A stretch of DNA of 64,000 nt from Cryptomeria japonica (Eukaryota > Streptophyta > Pinopsida > Cupressales > Cupressaceae): NCBI RefSeq assembly GCF_030272615.1, contig NC_081409.1, forward strand, positions 875,554,594 to 875,618,593. Reading direction: 5' to 3'. The notes under the pieces are model-generated. The model saw nothing but the letters and a program-made list of their open reading frames with translations. It did not search any database and was not told the origin of the DNA. Numbering within the stretch: the first letter of the stretch is position 1; each line of letters starts with the position of its first letter. Below are positions 34,707-45,482 of the stretch, piece after piece. A program made the translations under genes and the position numbers.

Positions 34707-35984
34707 ATGGGGGAATACTCTATAAGGGAACTTACTCATTGGCTCACTCAGTCTGAGCAAGCCTATGATGATCTTATGGTCAAATACAAGGCATCTCAAG
34801 TAAAAAGGAGAGAACATGCAGAAAAGCTGATGGAGCTATCTAAAAATAGTTCTTCAGATGAAGCAGAAATGGAAGCCCTTATTGCAGAAGTAATTAAGTT
34901 GAATGAATCAAAATCCAACTTGAGAAAGGAGTTGGAAGGACTGACTATCCGAATGTGTCAAGAGCTTGAGAACCGGAGGAAAGCTGAAGATCTAGTGAAA
35001 GAAAGAGATCATTAGATCTCCAAGTTGAAACAAGAGATTAGTGCCCTAACTGCTCAACTCCATGCATGCAAAGTGGAAAAGGAAGACATGCAAGATGAAC
35101 TAAATAGTGCCATCTCTGAGAATGAAAACCTGATGGAAACAAATGCTGCTATTTCCAAAGAACTCTCTGAGTCAAAGGAAATACTTGCTAAGTTCAACAA
35201 GAGCACTGTCAAGTTAGAGAAAAAGCTTTAATCTGTCAAACCAGTCAAGAATACTGATGGACTTGGCTATTCCGGTCATGAGGAAGGTGAGACCTCTAGT
35301 AAAAATGCTAGAGCATCAAAGAAACAACTGACATCAAAGGGTAAAGGTAAGCAAAAGTTTAAACCTATTTGCTTTAACAGTCTTAAAGAAGGACATACTG
35401 CCAATGTGTGTAGGAGTAAGGCTTACAACAATTTTCCTTATTTTGTAAATGATAAGCCTAGATCCTATAGATTCAATGGTAACTATTATGCATGCAACAA
35501 GTATGGGCATAGAGCATCTGAATGCAGGTCTGTTATGAACAACACTAGAAGATATCCTCAGAGGACCCAAGGAGTTGGTCCTGAACCTTTTCTGAACCGA
35601 AATCACAACTGGTTTAATGCCTTCAATCATTAGCCAAGAAGAGGTGGCTATCAAGCGGCAACTGGATGGAGAGCAAACTGTATGGTCTGTCATGTTCATG
35701 GTCACACTGCTGCAATATGCAGAAGGAAGAATGGAAACATGAACAATTGATCCTGGAGAGCACCTAGATTGGTTTGCTATCACTGCAACAAACCGGGTCA
35801 CGTTGGCAGATTCTATAGATCAAGAAAGAACATATTTGATGATATACCAGTCAGTCCGGAAGGAAACATTGATGTTGACACTGTTCAAGCGGATATGAAC
35901 AAAATCTGGAAGAAGAAACTAGCGGTGTTACTAGAGGAACCAGTTTCTGCACCTAGTGTGGAAATTACGGAACCAACAAACTAA
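34707..35984 (+). pseudogene. Copia-A gag: coiled coil plus four CCHC zinc knuckles
   Basis: One frame of ~425 codons with stops at 35013, 35229, 35631 and about 35748 but no shifts. The N-terminal ~170 residues are heptad-rich (EKLMELSKNSSSDEAEMEAL, SALTAQLHACKVEKED). Four knuckles follow: CFNSLKEGHTANVC (second Cys to Ser), YYACNKYGHRASEC (first Cys lost), CMVCHVHGHTAAIC (intact) and CYHCNKPGHVGRFY (last Cys to Tyr). The final ~50 residues are acidic. The knuckles suggest RNA packaging. The usual Copia gag N-terminal domain of Copia-1 is not visible. Copia-B carries the same arrangement. Confidence 0.85.
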
Positions 35985-36432
35985 GCTTCAGAAAAGCTTA
36001 GGGGGAGAAAACAACAAAATGTTTTGAACCCCCTATTGACACCGGTAAAGTACCTTAACCAGTATGTGATACCTTTCATTTGGCGGAAGACTAGAAATGG
36101 TAAAAGGTAAATTAGGGTTTATGCCCTAATAGTGGAGCATTTATTGCGGTAGGTGAGGAATATGTTTAAAACGATTTTTCATTTCATTTCTCACTATCAG
36201 TTTTCGAACAAAGAAAAGTTTTCCAAAGAGCAGAGTGAAGAAAAGGTGATTTGTGCTAAGATTTTGAGAAATTGAGAAACCGCGAAGGAGATTCAAATTC
36301 AAATTGCAAATGGTAAAGTGAAGAACGCAAATCGGTGATTCTGCAATCAATGGAGTGTGAAGTGAAGGAGAATCTGAAAGCCCTAAATTCACGTGTTTCA
36401 AAAGGTATTTCTCAAGTTTTTAAGTTTCTATC
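35985..36432 (+). other. Spacer between gag and ORF2 of Copia-A
   Basis: About 450 non-coding bases with no pol remnant. A purine tract (ttagggggagaaaaca) is at 35999-36014. Confidence 0.6.
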
Positions 36433-39400
36433 ATGGCTTCCGCATCTCATACTAGTTCGAGTGCATTTGTCAAGTCTGCAAGTTTTATTCAACACAAGTC
36501 TAAGTATAATGCCCTATCACAAGTTCCAGCTAGTGTTATAGTAGAAGAAGGGATTTCTGATTACATAGATTTCAAGATTGAAGACCAGGGTCTCTAGCTA
36601 TCCACTCCCAGCTAGGTTTGTTCTGTGGACAAGATAAAAAGATCAAACTGGAGTATAGTATCTTGGAGAAGAAGAAGCTTCACAATGCTGCTTATTTCCT
36701 AGAGGATTTCACAGATGATCACATTAGGATCATTTTGAGTAGAGTTCATGGTGACAAGATGTACCTGGAAAGAACACATGATATAACACGATAAGCAATT
36801 CATGTCGTCACTGGTTTTTGCAATACAGGGGATGTGCCAGCCCTAAGGACGGTAAACAAAACTGAAATGTCCAAGCTCACCGGTTCAGTGAGCGACTCAT
36901 GAGGTATGACCGTCAATTCTATCAAGGACAATTTGGTGAAGTATGCATGTATGGTGATTGGATACCGGACATTCTTAGCTAGCAGAATTAACTCTGTATC
37001 TGCTACAGCGGTACATACCGCTTACCAGATGATCAAGGAGGATGCATCATTTGACCTATGCATCGGTATGCAAAGGCAACTCCTGTTGAATCTAAAGTCG
37101 ATCAAATAGGATAATGCACTGTGGTTCAAGTTTGGACAACTATTGGTTGGGATGTTCTTTTACTTTCAAGGATACTTCCCAGGAGCAGGAGACATTTAGT
37201 GGTCAGCAGACCAACCAGTTACCAAACAAGTAAAGGAAAGTTTGCAAGTAGTGGGAATCGGTTACCCTGAAGTTCTGAACAATTATTTTGATGAGTTTAG
37301 ACAGAAAATGAGCCAAAGAATGAGAATATTAGGTGAGATCGTCAAGAAATATGAAGATGATATCTGTTTCACCATTAAGGTGGATCAATGCATAATGGAG
37401 GCTGTTGATCCTAGAGTGGAAGAAGTGGAGCCAATGGACTATGAGGTGATGTATGACATGCTAGAAGGGTATGCCTCTACCCTTATTGCCTCACCACTTG
37501 ATCCTATGGCAAAGAGAACTGACACCTACCTAGAGAGGATAACATCGGTTGAGGAACCACCAGCAAAGAAAGGAAAAGAGCCTTCAGTGAAGAAGGGAAA
37601 AGAAGTGCCATCCGCATCTGCACCGGTTACAAGAGCAAGTCCAAAAGTGACCAAATGGTCACTGGCCAAGAAGAAACCGGAGGCAGCACCGGCTAAAGTC
37701 TTCAAGAGGAAAAGGAAGACAAAAAGAAATACATCGGACTCAGAGGAAACTATGTCTGAGGAGCAGCCCAAGAAGGTGAGACAAACAAGAAAGAAGGTAA
37801 AGAATGAATCGGCACCATCTGCATGGTAAATATAGATATCTCTTCCTATAAACCTTTGACACATTGTCAAAGAACAATAAAGAATATTAGGAGAAAATTG
37901 CTACATGATTTAATTGTGTATTTTGATGACTTTAATGATGATGAAAAGGAAGCGATTGAAAAGGAAATAATTCAGTATTTATGTGTTAATGACCGGTCGC
38001 CTTCAAAAATTAGATCTGAAACACTAGATTCTTTGTATAAGTCCTTAGATGATAAATGATGCATTGCCATAGAGCAGGAACAGGAAATGAGAGAAAAAGG
38101 TTTTGCTGAACATTTTCCTGATGTATCAAATTCAGAATTGTTTGATGTAATGAACAAATACAAAGGTCTTTTCTTCATGAGAAGAAGAAGACTCATGTTA
38201 CTAGAAGGGAAGGGTAAAGAAGTGCTCAAGGATACACACACTCATGCTCTAGAAGCTCTGAAGATGCATCAAGTGGCTGAAGCCAACCGACAAGCTGAGA
38301 AAGAACTGGTTATATCCAAACCGGACGAAGTACTTGATGATGAAGGAAATTCGTTGATGAACCGGTCAACACTATTGATGTCGATGCCCTAGACATAGAA
38401 GATGTTACTTAGGAAACACCAACTAAGGCAACAAGACAAGAGAAACAGGCTGAACAGGTTGATAAGCAAGCCGAGGACAGACAGAAAGCGACAAAGGAAC
38501 AGGCAGAGCAGAGGAAAAAGGATGAAGAAGAGAAGAAGAAGAAGGATGAAGAAGAGAAGAAGAAGAAGGATGAAGAAGAGAAGAAGAAAAAGGATGAAGA
38601 AGAGAAGAAGAAATATGAAGAGAAGAAGAAGAAATATGAAGAGAAGAAGAAGAAGTAGGATGAAGAAGAGAAAGAGAAACAATAAGATGCAAGTAAGAAG
38701 AAAGAGGAAGAAGATGAGAAGAAGAGAAAGGAAGAGGAGAAGTGAAAGGAAGCAGAAAAGAAAAAGGTAGATGAAGATAAGTCAGAGGAGAAGAGGAAGG
38801 AAGCTGAGAAAAAGAAGAAGGAAGAGGAAGACAAGGAACATGAGAAGAAGAAGGAAGCACAGAAAAAGAAGAAGGAAGAAGAAGAAAAGGAAGAGGAGAA
38901 GAGGAGAGAAGTAGAGAAGAAAAAGGATGAGGAGGACAAAGAAGAGGAGAAGAGAAGAGAAGCAAAGAAGAAAAAAGTAGAAGAGCATAAGGAAAGAGAA
39001 GCGACAAAGAGCACCTAGATGGAGACTCCAAAGGCAACTGGTAATCAAGCCAAACCGGTTGACCTCACCAATCTTATCGACCTCTAGTTTGCAAGTGAAA
39101 TAGAGTTGATGCAGAGCATCAAAGTTGTCCAAGAACAGCTTGAAAACATTCGGAGGAAGAAGGAGCAGGATGTAATTCAAGCGGCTGTGAACACTCTTAC
39201 CAGTTTGATACCCAGTACTAACCTTCTGTGCATTGAATCATCACTGGCCAAACTAAAGCTCCTATGCACAGTAGTGGATGATCAGGTGCAGAGCCTAGAA
39301 GAGGCAGCAGAGGCAAATGTCAAGAAGGAGCATCAAAAAGCTCTTAATATAGCTCTGTTGAAGAAGTTGAATGAGCTCCAGTCTGAATTGAAAAAAGAAC

Positions 39401-39885
39401 AAAAGGATATAAGGGACGCTCTGGATGAAGGGAATCTGCTACTTGGCAAGATTTGCCAACCCCATCTATTCTATGACGATGTGCTAGCTCAGAAGAAAAA
39501 CCTTCAAATGGACTTACAATCCTACATGACCACATTCAAGCCACCTTATGATTCCTTTACGACTTATGGGCAAACTGTTCACCAATTTCACATCGAGTCA
39601 ACAAAAATGGAGAAAGAGATCAGCACCCGATCTAGAGATTTGCAAGAGCTACAACTGGTTCTACTCCCACGTCTACAAATTCTTTAGAAGTGCTATCTGA
39701 ATCTGGATGCCTTAATAGTGACACAGGAGATGAGCACAATTGATGCCATGGAAGAACAGGTCTCCCAGATGCAGACAGAGAAAGAAGTAGCCACCTCCCT
39801 ACTTGAGTCCTGGTCTTTATCGATGAAACAATTCTTGCAGGACTTTAAATTTGTTTTTGACAAGTATTATTCCTTATTGCCATAA
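36433..39885 (+). pseudogene. Copia-A ORF2: ~1150-codon protein of unknown function
   Basis: Begins with an ATG at 36433 (MASASHTSSSAFVKS, then YIDFKIEDQG). Several stops and frame changes interrupt it, but the parts follow in order: an N-terminal globular-looking region to ~37500 (ILSRVHGDKMYLERTHDI, KDNLVKYACMVIGYRTF, GQLLVGMFFYFQGYFPGAGD), a Lys/Arg-rich linker (37540-37810), a small helical region (37823-38350), a Lys/Asp/Glu repeat region (38510-39010), and a C-terminal coiled coil (39106-39690) ending at TAA 39883-39885. I recognise no domain; it is neither pol nor a standard envelope protein. Copia-C has a protein of the same layout. Confidence 0.75.
38521..38655 (+). repeat. Tandem 24/21-bp repeats within ORF2 (KKDEEE-type)
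   Basis: Four units of about 24 bp (gatgaagaagagaagaagaa core) encode (K)KKKDEEE blocks, followed by two 21-bp units encoding YEEKKKK. Further imperfect charged blocks run to 39010. The antisense Ser/Phe/Leu-rich frames over this region are shadows of it. Confidence 0.85.
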
Positions 39886-40171
39886 ACTTTTATTATTTTA
39901 ATATCAAATGAAAATAGGGTTGTTCAGCTATACTTTGTCATTGTTGGTAAGGGGGGAGAAGAATTCTATTTGAGAGAAGTATCTGGTAATCAAAATTTTG
40001 ATATATGCTCTGAATATCTCAATGTTTATTCTCTATATGCAAAATTGTTATCCATTGTATTGTCAAAGGGATAGTGTATATGCTTAGGGGGAGCAATTTT
40101 GCTAATGGCATGATTTTGTTGTAAAACACTTAGATGTCAAAAATTTATTTTCCTAAGTGTTGCCATCAATG

Positions 40172-40185
40172 CCAAAGGGGGAGAT
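40172..40185 (+). other. Copia-A polypurine tract
   Basis: CCAAAGGGGGAGAT immediately before the 3' LTR, identical to Copia-1. Confidence 0.9.
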
Positions 40186-41306
40186 TGTTGGAATTTTTTA
40201 TGTTTATGTTGTGATTGTCATTGATGGACACACACTTGCATTGAGATCCCCTTTATATGTATGAGTTAGAGCACAACCAGTATTTGTTACGATCGGAATG
40301 TTGTATTATAGTCTTTAGACTATTGGTATTTTGCAGAATGTGTTTCCCGGTTTGAAGCGGCATGTTGACCCCAAGCGGTTCGTGGATCCCAAGTAGTACG
40401 AGGAATTAAAGCAGCATAACACATTTTTACCAGTCTTCATTTTTGACAAACTGGTAACTGGTATATTGTATGAACTGGCATTTTGTGATGAGTTACCATC
40501 CACTGATTGTTTGACGGTGCTGACACTTTAACGATGCTTTTTGTGTCGTGTTACCAGGTATGTCCAGGTTCATTGAACCTAGGAAATTGTAATGTAATCC
40601 TATTGAACTGACATGAAACCAAATTCCTTTATAAGGACATCATGTCTAGGGTTTTAGGTTGTTGATGTGGCTATAGCGAAAGTTTATGTTGTTGCTAGGG
40701 TTTAAGGTGGTTGAGGAGTTGGAGAGAATATGAATGTGTAGAAGACTGAAGTAATGCTGGAATGCATTAGGAATGAGCTATCAAGTATCTAACCAAGCAG
40801 TCTATGCTATTAGCTAGATCAAACACTTATTGATTACTCACATCTTTGACAAGTCTATAGCCCTTCATTGGGTAGGCCCAAAAGTCTTTTGTAAATCCTC
40901 TAACAAGGTGGTTCACATTTGTGGATCTAAAATCCTCTAGCAAGGTAGTCTTTAATCAGACTTATCTCCTAACAGAGATTGAGATTCCTAACAAGATCTG
41001 TTCTGGTAAAGAACATTGTAAGACCTTAATCGGTTTGACCTTAACCGGTCTAGTTCCTATTCTGCAGATAGTTACTTGTGAGTTCCATCTCACCGTGGTT
41101 TTTCCCATTTGGGTTTCCACGTTAAAATCTCTTGTGTTATGGTGTTTTTTCTTTTGTGGGTGAATGAATTATTATCTATTTGGTTTGCATGTGTGTTAAA
41201 CGGTTTGTCTGCTAAACTATTTTATCGGTTTACTGTTATTATTGCAAAGTGTTTAAGTGCAGAGATTTTTGGCATACTAATTCACCCCCCCTCTTAGTAT
41301 TCATCA
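40186..41306 (+). repeat. Copia-A 3' LTR
   Basis: TGTTGG...CATCA, then gttgc. The CGTGG...CCACG dyad is at 41093-41122. It lacks a short stretch near 40478 and gains a duplicated tttgacc-type segment near 41034 relative to the 5' LTR. Confidence 0.92.
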
Positions 41307-41994
41307 GTTGCAACTTCCATGTGAAGATGAAAAGGCTATAAAACCTTTGTAATGGTTGTTCATAAGTGTGTTTAAAAATTGGAGAAGGAATTGAAAATCA
41401 TTGGAAACATTTTGGTATCATAGTTTCATTGTTTTCAATCTCTTGTTTTGTGGTCTTGAAAGTTTTTCCTCTTGTTTCCAGGCTTGGTACGACCATGTAC
41501 AGCCTGAAAACAAGTGTATTTATATAATGATATTTTAGTATATTGAATCATATTTCTATTTATTTTTGTTTGAGCTAATTTCATTCAGTTTTGAGAAAGT
41601 TATGAGTGTTTTGGTGAAAACCGTTTGGAACTACCCAAAACTTTGATTCACGACGACCAGTTTTGGAAAAATCATCATAACTTTGGATTTAACCATTGGA
41701 TCTTTCTATAACTTGGAGGAAAGTTTTATAACTAGCATTTATAGAATCTGACTAGAGAGATTTTATTGGTGTTTAATATTTTAATAGTTATTAATGATTG
41801 TTCATGACTGTATTTTCATGACCAGAATAGAGTAAATTTCATAGTTTGGGAAAATTCTTGGTTTTCATTTGCAAGAAATGAATAGATGAAGGGTTTAAAT
41901 GATTCAAGTTTAATACAATCATTATGGATTTATATCTATGAATAGTATTTTATAATTGTTATTTGATTGGTGTTTTTCATGATGCTCTGCATCA
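41307..41994 (+). repeat. S LTR copy B, right part
   Basis: Continues copy B after Copia-A and ends ...gctctgcatca. The primer site TGGTATCAGAGC at 41998-42009 is intact. Confidence 0.87.
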
Positions 41995-42460
41995 AATTGG
42001 TATCAGAGCTCAACAAAAGGTCTAGGCTAAGCAAGTGATTGGTATTTTGGTTTTCTTATGGTTGTGGTTGTAGATGTATATCCACTAACTACACGTAGGC
42101 AGACATGAAGGTCTGTCATGGGGCCTGAGGCAGAGGTCTAGTGGGTTGCCAAATGACTTGGGGAGAGAGGCAAGGAAATGACTCTTGGGTGAGGCAAAGT
42201 AGTTGGTGAGTTTGGTGCAGCATTGAGGGTGGACTTATGTTTGGAGCAACATCTTGAGGAGCAGCCAGTATGAACCCCATTGATAGGAGTTTTCATTGAA
42301 GTAGAAAACAAAAGAAAACAAAAAGAAGCAAAGGCATCAAGAGAATCCAAAGAGGCAAAGATTAATGAAGAAAAAGGTGAAGATCTCACTCAAAATTTTC
42401 TTGAAGGTTATTTTCATCCATTTTACCAAGGGACTTGGAAACTTTTCAAAGTTGAGAGTA
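41995..42460 (+). other. S interior 2
   Basis: A 466-bp interior parallel to interior 1, including the 74-codon frame at 42280-42504. No retroelement enzyme seen. Confidence 0.75.
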
Positions 42461-43527
42461 TGGTGCAGGAGAACCTAACACGAAGGCACAAAAGAAGTCT
42501 ATAAGAGGATAAAAATAAATTCATAAGTATATTCAATTGCATTTTCATTTGTAGTGTCATTTTGAGTCAATATGAATCAATATGTAAGGCTAAAAAAGCC
42601 CATTGTAATGAGTTGTCCAAATTGTCCTAATAAGGTCTTGAATTAGTCATTTGGTAAAACTTGTATAAAATAACCTTTGAGGGTAAAACGGTGACAAAAA
42701 TACATTATTATTCCATCCTAATATGTTTTGAAGGTTCTTTTGAAGATTTAAATTCATTTGAGTCAAAAGTTGTAAAAGTTGTAAAATGCAACTTTTCAAA
42801 AGTTGTAAAAAGACCAAAATGGGAAGTTGTATGGTCATAAGAGGAATTTGGGTAGTTGTAACTTACATGTGAAGATGAATAGGCTATAAAACCTCTTTAA
42901 TGGTCATTCATAAGTGTGTGTAAAAATTTGAGAAGGAATTGAAAAGCATTGGAAACATTTTGGTATCATATTTTCATTATTTTCAATTTCTTGTTTTGTG
43001 GTCTTGAAAGTTTTTCCTCTTGTTTCCAAGCTTGGTATGACCATGTACAACTTGAAAACAAGTGTATTTATATAATTATATTGTAGTATATTGAATCATA
43101 TTTCCATTTCTTTTTGTTTGAGTTTATTTCTTTCAGTTTTGAGAAAGTTATGAGTGTTTTGGTGAAAACCGTTTGGAACTACCCAAAACCCTGATTCACG
43201 GCGACCAGTTTTGGACAAATCATCATAACTTTGGATTTAACTATTGCATCTTTCTATAACTTGGAGGAAAGTTTTATAACTATAATTTATAGAATTTGAC
43301 CAAAGAGATTGTCTTGGTGTTTAATATTTTAAGATTTATTAATGATTGTTCATGACTGTAATTTCATGACCAGAATAGAGTAAATTTCATAGTTTGGGAA
43401 AATTCTTGGTTTTCATTTGCAAGAAATGAATAGATGAAGTGTTTAAATGATTCAGGTTTAATACAATCATTATGGATTGATATCTATGAAGAATATTTGA
43501 TAATGGTTATTTGATTAGTGTTTTTCA
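42461..43527 (+). repeat. S LTR copy C, 3' end truncated
   Basis: Matches A and B to gtgtttttca, then lacks the terminal palindrome tgatgctttgcatca. The sequence after it (aaattc...) appears to resume the G3 LTR. Confidence 0.8.
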
Positions 43528-43721
43528 AATTCTATCTAATAGCATTTGGATCTAAGATAATATTGCCTTACAATATTTATTATCTGCAATCCCAACCCAG
43601 ACTACTTATCAAATCCTTGAACAAGCCCTATCACTTTGCAATTTTGTTTTAGCATTTAATTGATCCCTTAGATCAAAGCATAAACAAAAACTACATACAT
43701 CACAACAATGCACTGAATGAA
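43528..43721 (-). repeat. G3 3' LTR, middle part
   Basis: AT-rich, between the S tandem and the LINE-like insert. It is assigned to the G3 LTR because S inserts into the LTR at 31612 and the LTR must continue beyond it. The matching part of the 5' LTR is outside the window, so this cannot be confirmed here. Its last 18 bases are the left target duplication of the LINE-like insert. Confidence 0.5.
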
Positions 43722-44560
43722 GAGGAGGAAGGGAAAGGGGAAGAATATTGAGACAAAAATGGAGAGTGAGAAGGAAGAGAACGTTGGAGAAGAGGAGGAA
43801 GGGAAATTTGAAAACCCTTATTCTAAAACTATGGGCTCAGATAGTAGGAATGTCACCCCGAACTCTATGGAGGAAGATAACCCTAATTCAGTGGGCACTG
43901 AACAGGGTAGGGAATCGGTGAATACTATTTTGAATACTGCCCGAAATTGCACACTGGAGTCCTTCAATCTCCAGAAGTGGGTTATTGACAACATTACTAG
44001 CATTTAGAGTAAATAGAGGGACTTGGAAAATAAGATACACAATTTGATTAAGGAAATAAATTCAAGGAAAAAGAGTGAGGAGATGGAAACCAGTGAAGCT
44101 GAGGAGGAAATTGAGATGCAAGACTAGTCGAAAAAAGACCTGATAAAAGGGGATTTGAAACATCTGGAGGATGTTATCCAAATTGTAAAAGAAAAGGATG
44201 AGGTGGATAAAGATAACATCATCACTCGAGTTTCTCAAACTGAGAAGGCTTTGAAAAGCTTCATGAACCACAGTTTGAGGTCTTAAGAGTTTTTTCACAT
44301 AATATGAATGCCTTGGTGGATCACTTAGAGAGGAAAAATCAGGATAAGAACTTGGCAATCATTGAAGATGTACTGACCTCCAGCTCCACCCATCAAATCT
44401 CTAGATGAAGGACTAGCCAGACCACCACTGATATGGAGACCAAAATGAAAGACATCTAGCTAAAACAAGAGAGCAATGATCTGGGAGAAGCTACTAAGGC
44501 CATGATGCTTTTGGTTCAGAACGCTGAGAAGTCTATTAAAGTTTTCATTTGAAATGTAAT
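43717..44560 (+). pseudogene. Coiled-coil ORF in the LINE-like insert
   Basis: An open frame from the ATG at 43717 (partly inside the target repeat) gives 96 codons: Lys/Glu-rich, then RESVNTILNTARNCTLESFN and a stop at 44005-44007. Reading on past the stop gives more helical, charged sequence (KHLEDVIQIVKEKDEVDKDN, then LERKNQDKNLAIIEDVL) with further stops and shifts to about 44550. It could be the C-terminal half of a LINE ORF1-like protein. No zinc knuckle or endonuclease seen. Confidence 0.45.
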
Positions 44561-44744
44561 GCTGGGTTTTGGATGCCAATTTCTTGTTGGCTCCTTGCTG
44601 TCCTTTTGTCCTAGCTACTAGTTTTTGTGCTGGTCTTTTGCAGCTATTTTGTCTTGGTCTTATCTTCTCTTGTTTCTTTCTTGCTCATCTTTTGTATTGT
44701 AAGCGGGTTTCGGGTCCCTTAAAACTTGATTTTCCTTAATCAAA
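43722..44744 (+). mobile_element. LINE-like insert with 18-bp target duplication
   Basis: Flanked by exact 18-base repeats aacaatgcactgaatgaa at 43704-43721 and 44745-44762. The ~1.02-kb insert ends in ttccttaatcaaaa, a short A-rich tail, and has a T/G-rich 3' untranslated region from about 44560. Long variable duplications and an A-rich 3' end fit target-primed retrotransposition. There is no RT, so it is a truncated or deleted copy, or a non-autonomous element using LINE machinery. Confidence 0.75.
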
Positions 44745-44762
44745 AACAATGCACTGAATGAA

Positions 44763-45370
44763 AGAAATCTTTGATTATATTTCATTCAAAAGATGTTAGA
44801 ATTTTACAATAGAGAGAAATAAATCAAAATTGTATTTTCATTGAATAACTTTTCTATTTCCGTCATAAAACAATTTACATGTAACTCCTTCAAGAACCTA
44901 CAATAATACTTGACACAAGACTCTTATCTATTGCTATGTAAAATCTTTACAATTTTCTCATTTCACCTAAAAAACTTGCTACATGAACCTATGACTCTGA
45001 ATTAGGAAAACTAAGTACAAAGATCAAAATTAGAACCCTGTCTCTTGGCCTTGAATTCCCTTTTATAGAAAATAAGGGAACAGACAAGCAACGAGCCAAA
45101 GGAGAAACCTGTCATTCAAAAATGATCGGTTACCCATAATTTTGTTACAAAATATTCCCCTTAAGGAATGTCACAACCACCACCAAATATATGGAACCAG
45201 TTGATCATGACACATTATGCACTTTATCCCTTTTTGTTGTTGTTGATGAAGATCTAAAATGGGCCCACGTTGTTGTTTCTCACGTCCAAAAGGCAATTGT
45301 TGCAAGTAAACAAAACCGCATGTTGGACTATCACATCAAACAGTTTGTTAACTAATTGTTTGCAATCGTT
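44763..45370 (-). repeat. G3 3' LTR, proximal part with promoter
   Basis: On the minus strand, ttgaagggggat near 45376-45387 looks like a polypurine tract, and a TATAAAAGGG box lies at 45068-45058. The exact LTR start is uncertain because a TG does not sit directly at the tract; about 45360-45375 is my estimate. Confidence 0.55.
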
Positions 45371-45482
45371 AATCCCCCTTCAAGTAAATATTACTCCATT
45401 CATCATATTCTTCATATGATGGCCATTTAAAAATCATGACATCATCAACTTTTTCTTTGTAAGGAGTATACTTAATTGCTAC

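Larger units (their letters stand above)
33528..41306 (+). mobile_element. Copia-A: pol-less Copia-type element with gag and a long ORF2
   Basis: A 7.8-kb element with LTRs of 1129 and 1121 bp, an initiator-Met primer site, the aaagggggagat polypurine tract and a target duplication gttgt/gttgc. The 5.5-kb interior holds a coiled-coil gag with four zinc knuckles and a long ORF2 of unknown role. I found no protease, integrase or RT motif anywhere in it. It sits within the middle S LTR, itself within the G3 3' LTR. Confidence 0.9.
31613..43527 (+). mobile_element. S tandem: LTR-interior-LTR-interior-LTR array of a small non-autonomous element
   Basis: Three copies of a ~1.08-kb LTR start at 31613, 33185 and 42461, separated by two interiors of only 488 and 466 bp. 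The first two LTRs are followed by an initiator-Met primer site and both interiors end in a short tract before the next LTR. The middle LTR is split by Copia-A. The interiors have no RT or gag, only a 74-codon frame. Three LTRs sharing two interiors fit either recombination between copies or insertion of one copy into the LTR of another. Confidence 0.85.

Noticed and set aside
38521-38655. Regular direct repeats resembling a small array
   Set aside because: In-frame coding microrepeats with no spacers; not CRISPR.
38389-39180. Long minus-strand frames rich in Ser, Phe and Leu, looking like membrane proteins
   Set aside because: They are antisense to the Lys/Glu codon repeats of Copia-A ORF2 and have no independent support.
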